The translations under genes and the position numbers were made by a program. Below are positions 52,828 to 63,725 of a stretch of 64,000 nucleotides of DNA, in pieces. Origin of the DNA: Rhizomicrobium palustre (lineage in GTDB: Bacteria; Pseudomonadota; Alphaproteobacteria; Micropepsales; Micropepsaceae). How positions within the stretch are numbered: position 1 is the first letter of the stretch; each line of letters opens with the position of its first letter. Below the pieces are notes generated by a model that worked only from the letters and a program-made list of their open reading frames with translations, was not told the origin of the DNA and searched no databases. The stretch is from positions 2,170,139 to 2,234,138 of the forward strand of contig NZ_JAASRM010000001.1 in NCBI RefSeq assembly GCF_011761565.1, in the 5' to 3' direction.

Positions 52828-54108
52828 ATGCATTCGTCGGTTCACGCCACAGAAAATCTTCTGTTTTTGACGCTGTTGCAGTTGATCGTGATGGTCCTGG
52901 CAGCGCGGCTCGGCAACAATTTAGCGCGGCGCTTCGGCCAGCCCGGCGCGGTCGGTGAGATCGTCGCTGGGCTAATGCTGGGTCCCTCCTTATTCGGGCA
53001 TTTCATGCCGGAGGCCTCGCTCTTTTTATTCGGCGCCAAGGCGTCCACGCCCATCACCATCATCAGCCAGATCGGGCTGGTGCTGTTGATGTTTCAGATC
53101 GGTATGGATTTCGAATTCGGCCATCTCTCGCAGCGGCGCAATCGCCATGGCTCGCTCGGCATCACGGTGGCCTCGATCAGCGTGCCTTTCGCGCTTGGCT
53201 TTGCCTTGGGCCAATTGTCTGCGCCGGTTTTTGCGCCGCATGTGGATTCGATCGCCTACAGCCTTTTCTGCGGCGTCGGGCTCGCCATCACCGCGGTGCC
53301 AATCCTGGGGCGTATCCTGAAAGAATATGAGCTCACCCGCACCGAGATTGGCGTGGTGGCGATTTCTGCGGCGGCTCTGAACGATGTGGTGGGCTGGATT
53401 TTGTTGGCGGGGATTTCGGCCTATGCCGCCGCGAAGTTTTCCCTCGACGCCATGGCGCTGCAGATCGGCGGTATCCTGCTTCTGGCCGCTTTTGCCTGGT
53501 TCGGCCTGCGCCGCGCCATCCATTGGCTCTTGGCGAAATACCCCGTGCTTGGGGGCGAGGTGCCGCCCAATCTGATGACCCTTGTCATCGCCATCACCTT
53601 CTCCATGGCTATCTGCACCTATCAGCTCGGCATTTTTGCAATCTTTGGCGGCTTCTTGGCGGGGCTCTTGTTCCACCATGACCATGCTTTTGTGGAGGCT
53701 TGGCGCCGTCAGGTCGGCCGCTTCGTGCTGGTGTTCTTCCTGCCCGTCTTCTTCACCTATACGGGCCTGCGCACCAATATTCTGGGCCTTACCACCATGG
53801 CTGATTGGGGTTGGGCATTGGCCTTTCTCGGCGCGGCGGTCTTCGGCAAGATCCTGCCGGTCTTCGCGGCGGCTAAGCTGGCCAGATTCTCGACCGGCGA
53901 ATCGGCTGTCCTGGGCGCTCTGATGAACACCCGCGCCCTCATGGAACTCATTGTCCTGAATATCGGCTACGATCTGGGGCTTCTGCCACAGAATGTCTTC
54001 ACCATGCTCGTCATCATGGCGGTGGTGACCACCATCATGACCGGCCCGCTTCTGCGCCTGCTCCTGCCCCGCGCCGGCTATGCCGTGCCCCAGGGGGTGG
54101 AGGCATGA
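52828..54108 (+). CDS. Cation:proton antiporter, CPA2/Kef-type membrane domain
   Basis: 426 residues with about twelve to thirteen helices. Family marks are RFGQPGAVGEIVAGLMLGPSLFG near residue 34, SQIGLVLLMFQIGMDFE near 86, ITAVPILGRILKEYELTRTEIG near 155 and LNDVVGWILLAG near 180 (the ion-binding Asp). It exchanges Na+ or K+ for H+ across the inner membrane. It lacks the C-terminal RCK/TrkA-N regulatory domain of KefB/C. Confidence 0.9.
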   Translation: MHSSVHATENLLFLTLLQLIVMVLAARLGNNLARRFGQPGAVGEIVAGLMLGPSLFGHFMPEASLFLFGAKASTPITIISQIGLVLLMFQIGMDFEFGHLSQRRNRHGSLGITVASISVPFALGFALGQLSAPVFAPHVDSIAYSLFCGVGLAITAVPILGRILKEYELTRTEIGVVAISAAALNDVVGWILLAGISAYAAAKFSLDAMALQIGGILLLAAFAWFGLRRAIHWLLAKYPVLGGEVPPNLMTLVIAITFSMAICTYQLGIFAIFGGFLAGLLFHHDHAFVEAWRRQVGRFVLVFFLPVFFTYTGLRTNILGLTTMADWGWALAFLGAAVFGKILPVFAAAKLARFSTGESAVLGALMNTRALMELIVLNIGYDLGLLPQNVFTMLVIMAVVTTIMTGPLLRLLLPRAGYAVPQGVEA

Positions 54109-54154
54109 GGGATGCTTACGACTGCGGCCACGGCGCGCGTGCGCCGAGAGCCAA

Positions 54155-54172
54155 GGGGCGCGGAGGCGCCCC
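54155..54172. terminator. GC hairpin between convergent genes
   Basis: GGGGCGC-GGAG-GCGCCCC. There is no T tract, so Rho-independent action is doubtful. Confidence 0.35.
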
Positions 54173-54192
54173 GCCCGGCGACGGAGGGCTAA

Positions 54193-54933
54193 TCAATTCG
54201 ATGGTATGCCGAACATCTTGCCCAGGGCGAAGCTGATCGCCTTGGAGGAGGCGCGCCCGAAATAGCCGGTCCGGGGGTTGAAGGTGACGATCAGCACCTT
54301 ATCGGCGATGCGGATATAGGGCCGGTCAGCGATCGCGATCCGCACCGCCGTCACCCGCTGGCCAAAGACGTTGCGGGCCGCGGGGTTGGCGGTGAAGCGA
54401 TCAATGCCGCGGGCGGCATTTTCGAGGGTGTCATAGGCCAGCGCCCGCACGGCGCCCTCATTCAGGGTCGCCTGGTCGGCTTGGATGGAGATTTTCAGCC
54501 CGCGGGAGCTGGTCAAATGGGCGGCTTCATCGTCCGCGGCGCCCTGAATCTGCGCTACCGAGACGGCGGCCAGAACCGGAGCTGTCGAATCGCCCACCTT
54601 AGCGGTAGGCATCCCCTCGGGGTGGTCGTCAGTATAGGCGGTCATGCCGCCCCAGCCGGTGACCTGAATGGCGGTCCCCCCCGAATCAAATTGGAGTACC
54701 CGCACGCCCATGGAGCCGTAATTGGCGTAGAGCACGAAGATTTCCGGCTGCCCGACATAGCGCATCAAAAATGCGTTTTGGTAGCGATCCAGGGTAAATC
54801 GGGTATCCCCAGCCTGATAGGTTCCGGGGCTGATGTCGCTGAAGCGCAGGCCCGAATCGAACACACCTGCTTGAGCCTGCACCGCGGGTGCGCAGACCAG
54901 GAACGCGCCGAATAGGAGAGCGAACGCCCGCAT
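54193..54933 (-). CDS. Exported protein, possibly DUF4908 family
   Basis: 246 residues with a signal peptide (MRAFALLFGAFLVCAPAVQAQA). The body is beta-rich: SGLRFSDISPGTYQAGDTRFTLDRYQNAFLMRYVGQPEIFVLYANYGSMGVRVLQFDSG. A C-terminal helix pair ends in RTGYFGRASSKAISFALGKMFG. It resembles the Caulobacter-centred DUF4908 family as I remember it, without certainty. Its function is unknown; it is probably periplasmic. The start at 54933 removes 18 residues that would precede the signal peptide. Confidence 0.72.
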   Translation of the reverse strand: MRAFALLFGAFLVCAPAVQAQAGVFDSGLRFSDISPGTYQAGDTRFTLDRYQNAFLMRYVGQPEIFVLYANYGSMGVRVLQFDSGGTAIQVTGWGGMTAYTDDHPEGMPTAKVGDSTAPVLAAVSVAQIQGAADDEAAHLTSSRGLKISIQADQATLNEGAVRALAYDTLENAARGIDRFTANPAARNVFGQRVTAVRIAIADRPYIRIADKVLIVTFNPRTGYFGRASSKAISFALGKMFGIPSN

Positions 54934-55298
54934 CAGGTTCTTTGTCTCATCGGGGCCGCGCCCGCCCAACTCTTCCCAAACGCACAAAACTGTAACAAGC
55001 CAATTCGGGCGATTTTATGCCCGGTAGAGCCCCAAAGCACAGCCATAATCTTGGCCGGGCAGGCCATGTCAGCGCTGTCTTGCGCGACCAAATTGCCGCC
55101 GCATCGCCCGTCCGGCTTTAGGAACATCCCCTTCCGGCTTCGCTTGCGCCACCTGGGTAAATGATGCGTATACAGATGAAACTCTCCCGCAACTCTGCGG
55201 TCATTGTCCTTTGACCGTCACGCGCGCACTTGGAATCGCTTTAAATTTGCCCTAAACCAGCCATCGTTCCTTTCAAACCCTATTTAAAGGCGCCTTTC
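54934..55298. other. 365-base divergent intergenic region
   Basis: It separates the exported protein from acnA and contains no convincing ORF. TTGGAA-17-TAAACC (about 55230-55260) is a weak sigma70-like pair for acnA. AAAGGCGCCTTT, a perfect 12-bp palindrome at 55286-55297, covers the acnA ribosome site. Confidence 0.45.
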
Positions 55299-57998
<2,700 letters not shown>

Positions 57999-58023
57999 GC
58001 GATAAATACATCTACGTGTTCAG

Positions 58024-58054
58024 AGCCCCGCGGGAGAAGTCTCGCGGGGTTTTT
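58024..58054 (+). terminator. Terminator of acnA
   Basis: CCCCGCG-10-CGCGGGG with further GA pairing, then TTTTTC. Confidence 0.88.
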
Positions 58055-58216
58055 CTATGCGATGCCATTTTTTCGCTTACTGACTTGATGAACATTTTGT
58101 TGGATGAAAACTCCGACATTTTGCCGCTTATGACCGTCCTAGGTAGTTTTCCGCTGCGGCTCTCCTTCACCCGTAAGTGACTGGTCCGCTCCGGCCTCAG
58201 GCTTTATGGTCGGGGC

Positions 58217-59041
58217 ATGAAATCCCTGTTGGCCGCTCTGTCATTTGTTGCTCTGGCCGCCGCCGCCGCTGTCGCGGGGCCGGTGCGCCCGGTCGTGGTC
58301 GAGGTTTACACCGCCCAGGGCTGCAACACCTGCCAGGCGTCCAACGCGATGGCGGCCAAGCTGGCGCAGAAGCCTGGGGTTTTGGTCCTTTCCTTGCCCG
58401 TGACCTATTGGGACATGTTCGGCTGGAAGGACACGCTGGCGAATGAGGACAATACCCGCCGCCAGAAAGCCTATGCTGCGGCTTTGCGCCGGGGCGGCGT
58501 CTACACGCCCCAGATGATCATCGACGGCGTGCGCGATGTGCCGGCTACCCGCGCCGATGCGGTGGGCTATGCCCTTGAGATGGCGCTGATGGCGCGAGAC
58601 GAGGGGGCGCCCGCTGAAGCAGGTCCTGCCATGGTCCGTCGCGAGGGGCCTCTGGTCGCCGTGGCGGCGACGCGGGTGCGCAACTCGGGCTCGAATACCT
58701 GGTCGGTGGGGGTCAATCTTTCCAAGATGCCTGAGGGCTTGCGTGTTGCCGTCGATCGCGCGCCGGAGCGGCGCAGGCTCGATGCCACGGTCTGGCTCTT
58801 CCGTGTGAAGACCAATGCCACGGTGCGGATCACGGGCGGCGAAAGCGCGGGCCAGACCGTCGCCTATAAGAACGTGGTGACGGGCATTCAGAATCTCGGC
58901 AATTGGCATGGCGATGCCCATGCCTTCGCGGTGCCGAGCCCGGCGGGCAAGGTCGCCCCTTATGATGCCGTGGCCGTCGTGGTGCAGCAGGGCGGCTTTG
59001 GCCGCGTGGTGGGCTCCTCATTGCAGCCGATTACTTACTGA
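58217..59041 (+). CDS. DUF1223 family thioredoxin-like exported protein
   Basis: 274 residues with a signal peptide (to about Ala20). VVVEVYTAQGCNTCQASNAMAAKLAQ holds a CxxC (Cys36, Cys39) at the thioredoxin active-site position. VLSLPVTYWDMFGWKDTLANEDNTRRQKAYAAALRRGGVYTPQMIIDG gives the cis-Pro side (VYTPQMI), typical of DUF1223. The C-terminal ~120 residues form a beta domain. It is likely a periplasmic redox protein. The preceding 160 bases hold no gene. Confidence 0.88.
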   Translation: MKSLLAALSFVALAAAAAVAGPVRPVVVEVYTAQGCNTCQASNAMAAKLAQKPGVLVLSLPVTYWDMFGWKDTLANEDNTRRQKAYAAALRRGGVYTPQMIIDGVRDVPATRADAVGYALEMALMARDEGAPAEAGPAMVRREGPLVAVAATRVRNSGSNTWSVGVNLSKMPEGLRVAVDRAPERRRLDATVWLFRVKTNATVRITGGESAGQTVAYKNVVTGIQNLGNWHGDAHAFAVPSPAGKVAPYDAVAVVVQQGGFGRVVGSSLQPITY

Positions 59042-59131
59042 GTTTTGGCCTACTGAGCTGCAGGCCTGATGCGCGCGGCTTAAGAGGCGCGCCTGCCTTC
59101 GTTTAGAAGCGGCCTTCGTCTAAAATCACGC

Positions 59132-59713
59132 ATGGCCGGATTCTCTGTCGCCCTTTTCCTTGGTGTTGCCGCTGCGTGGGTTGTGGCCGCGGGCGCGCGC
59201 CGGTTGGCGCGGTCTTACTTGCGGCTAGCGGCGGTGCTCTATGCGGCCCTGGCGGCATCCGAGGGTTTCGCGTTTTGGCCAGAGGCGGTGATGGCAATGG
59301 TGTTGTCGGCGGGGGCGGCCTCGCTCGCCATGGCCTCCTATGGCGGCTTTCGCCGCGCGCCGCGCATCTTTTCCGCTGCCATGGGACTCGCGGGCTCGGG
59401 GCTTGCCGGGCTCACCGCCTTCCTGGTGGGCCTGCCGGTGCTCGCAGCCGTGCCGCAGGTGACGAGCGCCGCGCTTATCGCGGTCTTCGCTTGGTGGCCC
59501 CTATGGCAGGGCCGCCGCTCGGGCGTCTATCTGATGCTTTGCGGCCTCGCGCTGATCGGGGCGGCGGCCTGCTCCCTGGCGCCCGGGCCGCTGGCCAAAA
59601 ACGGGCTTCTGCTTTTTGCGGCGGCCGCCGTCTTAGGCGCCGCGCTGGCCTCAAATCTTTTTGTCGAGGAAGAGGGGAAGCGGCGTACGGGGTTGCCGGT
59701 AGATCACCGCTGA
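59132..59713 (+). CDS. Hydrophobic membrane protein of unknown function
   Basis: 193 residues, Ala/Leu/Gly-rich, with about six transmembrane helices and a short charged tail (NLFVEEEGKRRTGLPVDHR). No recognised domain. Its 3' end overlaps, on the opposite strand, the last codons of the gene at 59651-59995. Very high GC makes false ORFs likely here, but this frame has the hydrophobic periodicity of a real membrane protein. Confidence 0.6.
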   Translation: MAGFSVALFLGVAAAWVVAAGARRLARSYLRLAAVLYAALAASEGFAFWPEAVMAMVLSAGAASLAMASYGGFRRAPRIFSAAMGLAGSGLAGLTAFLVGLPVLAAVPQVTSAALIAVFAWWPLWQGRRSGVYLMLCGLALIGAAACSLAPGPLAKNGLLLFAAAAVLGAALASNLFVEEEGKRRTGLPVDHR

Positions 59714-59995
59714 GTCGGGGGCGGTGTGCGGGCAATAAACCTGGCCCATCACCTGCGCCACAAATTGCGGGGTCAGGCGCGGACCGTCCCAAAACGGATC
59801 AGAATCTTGTGTGCCGGATTGGGACGATTTGCGCCGCTCGATGGGGGTGCAGATCCATGCCGGCGGCTCTCTGCGATCGTCGTGTTTACTATCGAAATCC
59901 GCCCTTGGCCTGACTTTTTCGACGGCATGCACGGAGATTTCTTCGCGTCTTTCCGCGAAACTCCGAACAAGTGGATATGGTCCAATGGCCGTCAT
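59651..59995 (-). CDS. Small alphaproteobacterial-type hypothetical protein
   Basis: 114 residues from the ATG at 59995. A polar, disordered N-terminal half (RPRADFDSKHDDRREPPAWI) leads to FWDGPRLTPQFVAQVMGQVY, a segment resembling the (D)TPRLxPxFxAQ(V/L)xGQV motif of short conserved alphaproteobacterial proteins. That motif and the otherwise empty space favour a real gene. It overlaps the convergent membrane gene by 63 bases. Function unknown. Confidence 0.55.
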   Translation of the reverse strand: MTAIGPYPLVRSFAERREEISVHAVEKVRPRADFDSKHDDRREPPAWICTPIERRKSSQSGTQDSDPFWDGPRLTPQFVAQVMGQVYCPHTAPDSAVIYRQPRTPLPLFLDKKI

Positions 59996-60117
59996 AACCA
60001 CTTGTTTAGGCAAAGCGTGGGCCGCCCCTTTGGGGAGCGGGCCAAGCCGGATCGGTTACGGGTTTTTTAAGGCGAGACCCTCATGATCGCTGCTCAAAGC
60101 CGCACAAAGCGGCGTGA

Positions 60118-61821
60118 GTGGTGGATGTGTTGGAACAGTCGCTTCAGAAGAAGCCTGGGGAGCCTCTTCATTCCCTGCGGACGGTCCAGGATACCGAACG
60201 GCTGAAATTGGCCGTCACGGGCGCTGGCACCCTGCTGTTTGATTGGACGGTGTCCGACGACAGCATCGTGTGGGATGGAGCCGTGGATCAGCTCCCGCCG
60301 CAGCTTGCGGGGAACGGCAGTTATGGCCGCCAGTTTCTGGCTGCGGTCGATGCCGATTCACGCCGCCGCTTTACCGAGCTTTTGAACAGCCGTTCGAAGG
60401 AACAGACGAGCTTCGAAGTCGAAGCGGAACTGCCCTCGGCGATGGGCACGGTGTGGTTCGTGCTGCTGGGCTCGCGCATCGCAGGCGCCGATGGCGCGAC
60501 CGAGCGCCTGGTGGGCGTCATGCGCGACATCACCGAGCGCAAGCACCAGTACAATCGCCTGAACTATCTGGCGACGCGCGACGAGCTGACCGGCCATCTC
60601 AACCGCAATTCCTTGCGCGCTGAACTTGCCGAAGCCATCGCCGCCGCCCAGACGCAGGAGCGCCATTGCGGCTTTCTCGTGGCTTCCATCGATCGTCTGG
60701 CGATGATCAACGATTCCTATGGCTTTGATGCTGCCGACGAGGTGATCGTGGCGGTGGGTGAGCGGCTTGCCCGCTCCTTGCGCGGCTCCGATGTGATCGG
60801 GCGCACCGCGGGCAATAAATTCGGCGTGGTCCTTAAGAACTGCACTGAAGCCGATATCGGCATTGTCGCCGACCGGCTGCGCGCGGTGGTGCGCAATGAT
60901 GTGGTGGAGACCCGCGCGGGGCGTGTCGCCGTGACCTCTTCTGTCGGCGCGGTGTGGCTGCCCGGCAGTGCCTCCTCAAGCCAGGAAGCGATGCTGCGTG
61001 CCGAGGAAGCCCTCGAACGCGCCCGCGGCCGCGGCCGTGATGGCTTCTGCATCTATCACCGCTCCGAATTGCGCGAAGGGGCGCGCCTGCGCCTTATGCA
61101 TGTGGCTGATGAGGTAGTGGCGGCGCTGAAGGATGATCGCTTGGTCTTCGCCTATCAGCCCATCATCGACGCCAACTCGCGCAAGATTGTCGAATATGAA
61201 TGCCTCTTACGGATGCAGCGTTTGGACGGCACGATAGCGCCTGCGGGGCATTTCATTCCCGCCGCAGAGCAGCTTGGGCTGGCGCGGCTGGTGGACCGCC
61301 GGGCGCTCGAAATGTGCATCGCCACGCTTCAGGAGCACCCCGAGGTGCATCTCAGCGTCAACGTCTCCGGCACGACGGCGCAGGATTCGGCCTTCCTTCT
61401 TTCCTTCGTCGATTATGTGAAGCAGCATTCCGAAGTCGCCCATCGCCTGGTGGTGGAACTCACCGAAACCGCGGCGCTGCATCATTTCGAGGAGAATGCG
61501 CAATTCGTTTCGCGTCTGCGCGAGATGGGCTGCCGTGTTGCCATCGATGATTTCGGTGCCGGCTATACCTCGTTCCGTAACCTGCAAATGCTCAGGGTCG
61601 ACAAGGTAAAGATCGACGGCTCTTATGTGGCGCAGCTCTCAAGCTCGCCGGAAAATCAGGTCTTCGTGCGCACGCTGGTGGACCTTGCCAAGAACTTCAA
61701 CCTCAAAACCACCGCCGAATGGGTGGGGTCAGAGGAAGAAGCGCAGCTCCTGCAAAGCTTCGGCGTGGATTGCTTCCAAGGCTTCTTCTTCGGCGAGCCG
61801 CTGCTCAAGCCGAAGTGGTGA
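60118..61821 (+). CDS. PAS-GGDEF-EAL cyclic-di-GMP protein with a degenerate GGDEF site
   Basis: 567 residues with a GTG start. A PAS domain (about 28-140; ends MRDITERKHQYNRLNYLATRDELTGHLNRN) is followed by a GGDEF-fold domain (about 150-310). There the signature is AGNKF in RTAGNKFGVVL, so diguanylate cyclase activity should be lost. The EAL domain (about 330-565) keeps YECLLR (ECL for EAL), NVSG, ELTE, IDDFGAGYTSF, KIDGSYV, TAEWV and QGFFFGEP, so the metal and catalytic residues seem present. It is probably a phosphodiesterase degrading c-di-GMP, with the GGDEF part as a GTP or protein-binding module. No transmembrane segment. Confidence 0.9.
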   Translation: MVDVLEQSLQKKPGEPLHSLRTVQDTERLKLAVTGAGTLLFDWTVSDDSIVWDGAVDQLPPQLAGNGSYGRQFLAAVDADSRRRFTELLNSRSKEQTSFEVEAELPSAMGTVWFVLLGSRIAGADGATERLVGVMRDITERKHQYNRLNYLATRDELTGHLNRNSLRAELAEAIAAAQTQERHCGFLVASIDRLAMINDSYGFDAADEVIVAVGERLARSLRGSDVIGRTAGNKFGVVLKNCTEADIGIVADRLRAVVRNDVVETRAGRVAVTSSVGAVWLPGSASSSQEAMLRAEEALERARGRGRDGFCIYHRSELREGARLRLMHVADEVVAALKDDRLVFAYQPIIDANSRKIVEYECLLRMQRLDGTIAPAGHFIPAAEQLGLARLVDRRALEMCIATLQEHPEVHLSVNVSGTTAQDSAFLLSFVDYVKQHSEVAHRLVVELTETAALHHFEENAQFVSRLREMGCRVAIDDFGAGYTSFRNLQMLRVDKVKIDGSYVAQLSSSPENQVFVRTLVDLAKNFNLKTTAEWVGSEEEAQLLQSFGVDCFQGFFFGEPLLKPKW

Positions 61822-61826
61822 GAAGC

Positions 61827-62411
61827 CTATTTGCGCTGACTTAATTCCAGCAATTGGCGGCGCATTTCCTCAATCTCGCTTTTGAGCTCGGAAAGATCGC
61901 TTGGCGCCGGTTGCGCCGGGGCGGGCGGGGCCGGTTCGTCCACCACGCGCGGGGTGAACATGGTCACGGCACGCTCGAAAGCGGCCATATTCTGCTTGGC
62001 CAGGGCTTCCATCGCATCCTTGCCGCCGCCGAAGACATGGGCGATACGGCGGCGCATTTCGTCTTCATTGCGTACGAAGCCGTCCATGGAGAGATCCAGG
62101 AAGCCCGGCACAAAGGCCTGCATGGGATCGCCATAAAAGCGGATGAGCTGGCGCAGGAAATTGATCGGCAGGAGGTTTTGCCCCTTGGCTTCTTCCTCGA
62201 AGATGATCTGGGTCAGGACCGAGCGGGTGATATCCTCGCCGGTGCGCGCATCCTGCACTTCGAACGAAACGCCCTGTTTGACCATCTGGGCGAGATGGTC
62301 GAGTGTCACATAACTTGAGCTTTCGGTATTGTAGAGCCGCCGGTTCGCGTATTTCTTGATGACGACCGGGGCTTCCGTCCGCTTCAGATCTTCCGCCACG
62401 CGTGTTCCCAC
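61827..62411 (-). CDS. phaR: Polyhydroxyalkanoate synthesis repressor PhaR
   Basis: 194 residues. The N-terminal PHB/PHA accumulation regulator DNA-binding domain (VVIKKYANRRLYNTESSSYVTLDHLAQMVKQGVSFEVQDARTGEDITRSVLTQIIFEEE, about residues 15-75) is followed by the PHB-binding region (LPINFLRQLIRFYGDPMQAFVPGFLDLSM) and a Pro-rich linker to a C-terminal coiled coil (LSELKSEIEEMRRQLLEL). It represses phasin and PHB genes until it binds nascent polymer. phaA/B are absent from the window. Its upstream region has TTGCGCAA and related TGC-rich boxes that may serve autoregulation. Confidence 0.95.
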   Translation of the reverse strand: MGTRVAEDLKRTEAPVVIKKYANRRLYNTESSSYVTLDHLAQMVKQGVSFEVQDARTGEDITRSVLTQIIFEEEAKGQNLLPINFLRQLIRFYGDPMQAFVPGFLDLSMDGFVRNEDEMRRRIAHVFGGGKDAMEALAKQNMAAFERAVTMFTPRVVDEPAPPAPAQPAPSDLSELKSEIEEMRRQLLELSQRK

Positions 62412-62761
62412 TTAACTCTGCCTCTTTCCGGGCATTTGGCTATGCCTAAGCCAAACCTTTCTTTGGCCCCCCTGTCCAGACCTTTTGCGCAAGTGCGAAA
62501 TGAGCTGCCGCGCAAATAGCCAGATAAGTGCCTGAGATTGCCTGAGATTTTCCCGGGCCGCAAGCCGCTTCGCAACCGCGGCAATTTTGGTACAGGATTT
62601 TGAGGTTTTCCGCCCTGTACCGGCCGGTCACATTTGCGTGGCCGGACATTTTCGCGGGAGAGGGGGCGGCAAGAGGGGAATCATCCGTATACGGCCCCGC
62701 CCGGCAGAATTTTCCTGGGGCGGAAAGCATTCAGAAACCAATCGGGGTCATTTTGAGGTGT
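62412..62761. other. 350-base divergent region between phaR and a small gene
   Basis: It holds TTGCGCAA (about 62484-62491) with nearby TGC-rich boxes, a tandem 10-bp direct repeat TGCCTGAGAT (62529-62548), and an inverted repeat GGTACAGG...CCTGTACC (62589-62621). These are likely regulatory sites; none is assigned. No gene is seen. Confidence 0.5.
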
Positions 62762-63001
62762 ATGCAGATCAATGCCGCGACCATGATTGCCACCCAGACC
62801 ACGACCCCGACCCCGCGTAGCGCCGAACCGGCAGCGGAATTCGCCCCGCTCCAGTTCAAGAAGACGGCTGTCCCGCCTGAGGTGAAGGCGCCGCCCGCAC
62901 CGGTGCGTCCGGCGACGCTGGAGGCCGGGTCTTTCCCGATACAGCAGAGCCCGGGAAACGGTTATGTCCGCCCGGGCTCTAATATCGATATCAAAGTCTA
63001 A
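62762..63001 (+). CDS. Small Pro/Ala-rich hypothetical protein
   Basis: 79 residues from the ATG at 62762, preceded by GAGG. The composition is Pro, Ala and Thr rich, with an end NGYVRPGSNIDIKV. It has no signal peptide or membrane helix and is probably disordered. The frame continues upstream to 62600 without a better start, through sequence that looks regulatory. No family was recognised. Confidence 0.55.
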   Translation: MQINAATMIATQTTTPTPRSAEPAAEFAPLQFKKTAVPPEVKAPPAPVRPATLEAGSFPIQQSPGNGYVRPGSNIDIKV

Positions 63002-63003
63002 GC

Positions 63004-63516
63004 TTAGCCGCGGCGCTTGCGCGTCGCCTTGGCGCGGGGTTTGACCGGTCCGCCATTGGCGGCGAATTCCTCGCCTGCCGAGGCGATGGCCGACAGCGCC
63101 TTGATAAACTTTGCACGCTCGCTCGGCGGCAGGGGTTCAAGCAAGGCTTTCTCCGCGCGATCGGCAGCAGAGCGCGCCACCCGCAAGGCCTTGCGGCCGT
63201 TGGTGGTGATCGCCACCGCATTGGCGCGGGCATCTTTCTCGGTACGCTCGCGAGACACGAGGCCCCGCTCCAGCATGCGCCGGACCATTTCGGCCAGCGT
63301 CGAGCGGTCAATGCCGGTCATTTCCACGAGCGCGGTTTGGCTCACGCCTTCGTTATTTTCCAGTGCAGCCAGCACCGTGAATTGCTGCTTGGTCAGTTCG
63401 CACGATCCGGCTTCACGCGCATAGAGATCGCCGAAATACTGCTGACACCGTTTGATCAAATGAGAGGGTGCTTCCGCAAGTTCAAAGCCCCCATTGCCTT
63501 TGCGCTGGCCCTTCAT
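63004..63516 (-). CDS. MarR family transcriptional regulator
   Basis: 170 residues. The winged helix is complete: ELTKQQFTVLAALENNEGVSQTALVEMTGIDRSTLAEMVRRMLERGLVSRERTEKDARANAVAITTNGRKAL (about residues 40-112), with the wing DARANAVAI. The dimerising helices flank it; the C-terminus is a basic PRAKATRKRRG tail. The ligand and targets are unknown. Its stop lies 2 bases from that of the convergent small gene. Confidence 0.92.
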   Translation of the reverse strand: MKGQRKGNGGFELAEAPSHLIKRCQQYFGDLYAREAGSCELTKQQFTVLAALENNEGVSQTALVEMTGIDRSTLAEMVRRMLERGLVSRERTEKDARANAVAITTNGRKALRVARSAADRAEKALLEPLPPSERAKFIKALSAIASAGEEFAANGGPVKPRAKATRKRRG

Positions 63517-63725
63517 CCGCCAATCCCCTCATCAATATGCTGCCGGCATACAATAAGCGTGTGCACGACCGAATGAATACGGTACTCGCCGGACAACTTC
63601 GTCGGCGCCAATCGCGTGTATACCCGACAATAACCAAGCCCCGCGTCTCGGACAATCTCTATAACGAGAGTGCCGATGTGGCAATGCGAAACCGCGTATC
63701 TTGTACGCTGTAAATTGGGGTGGTC

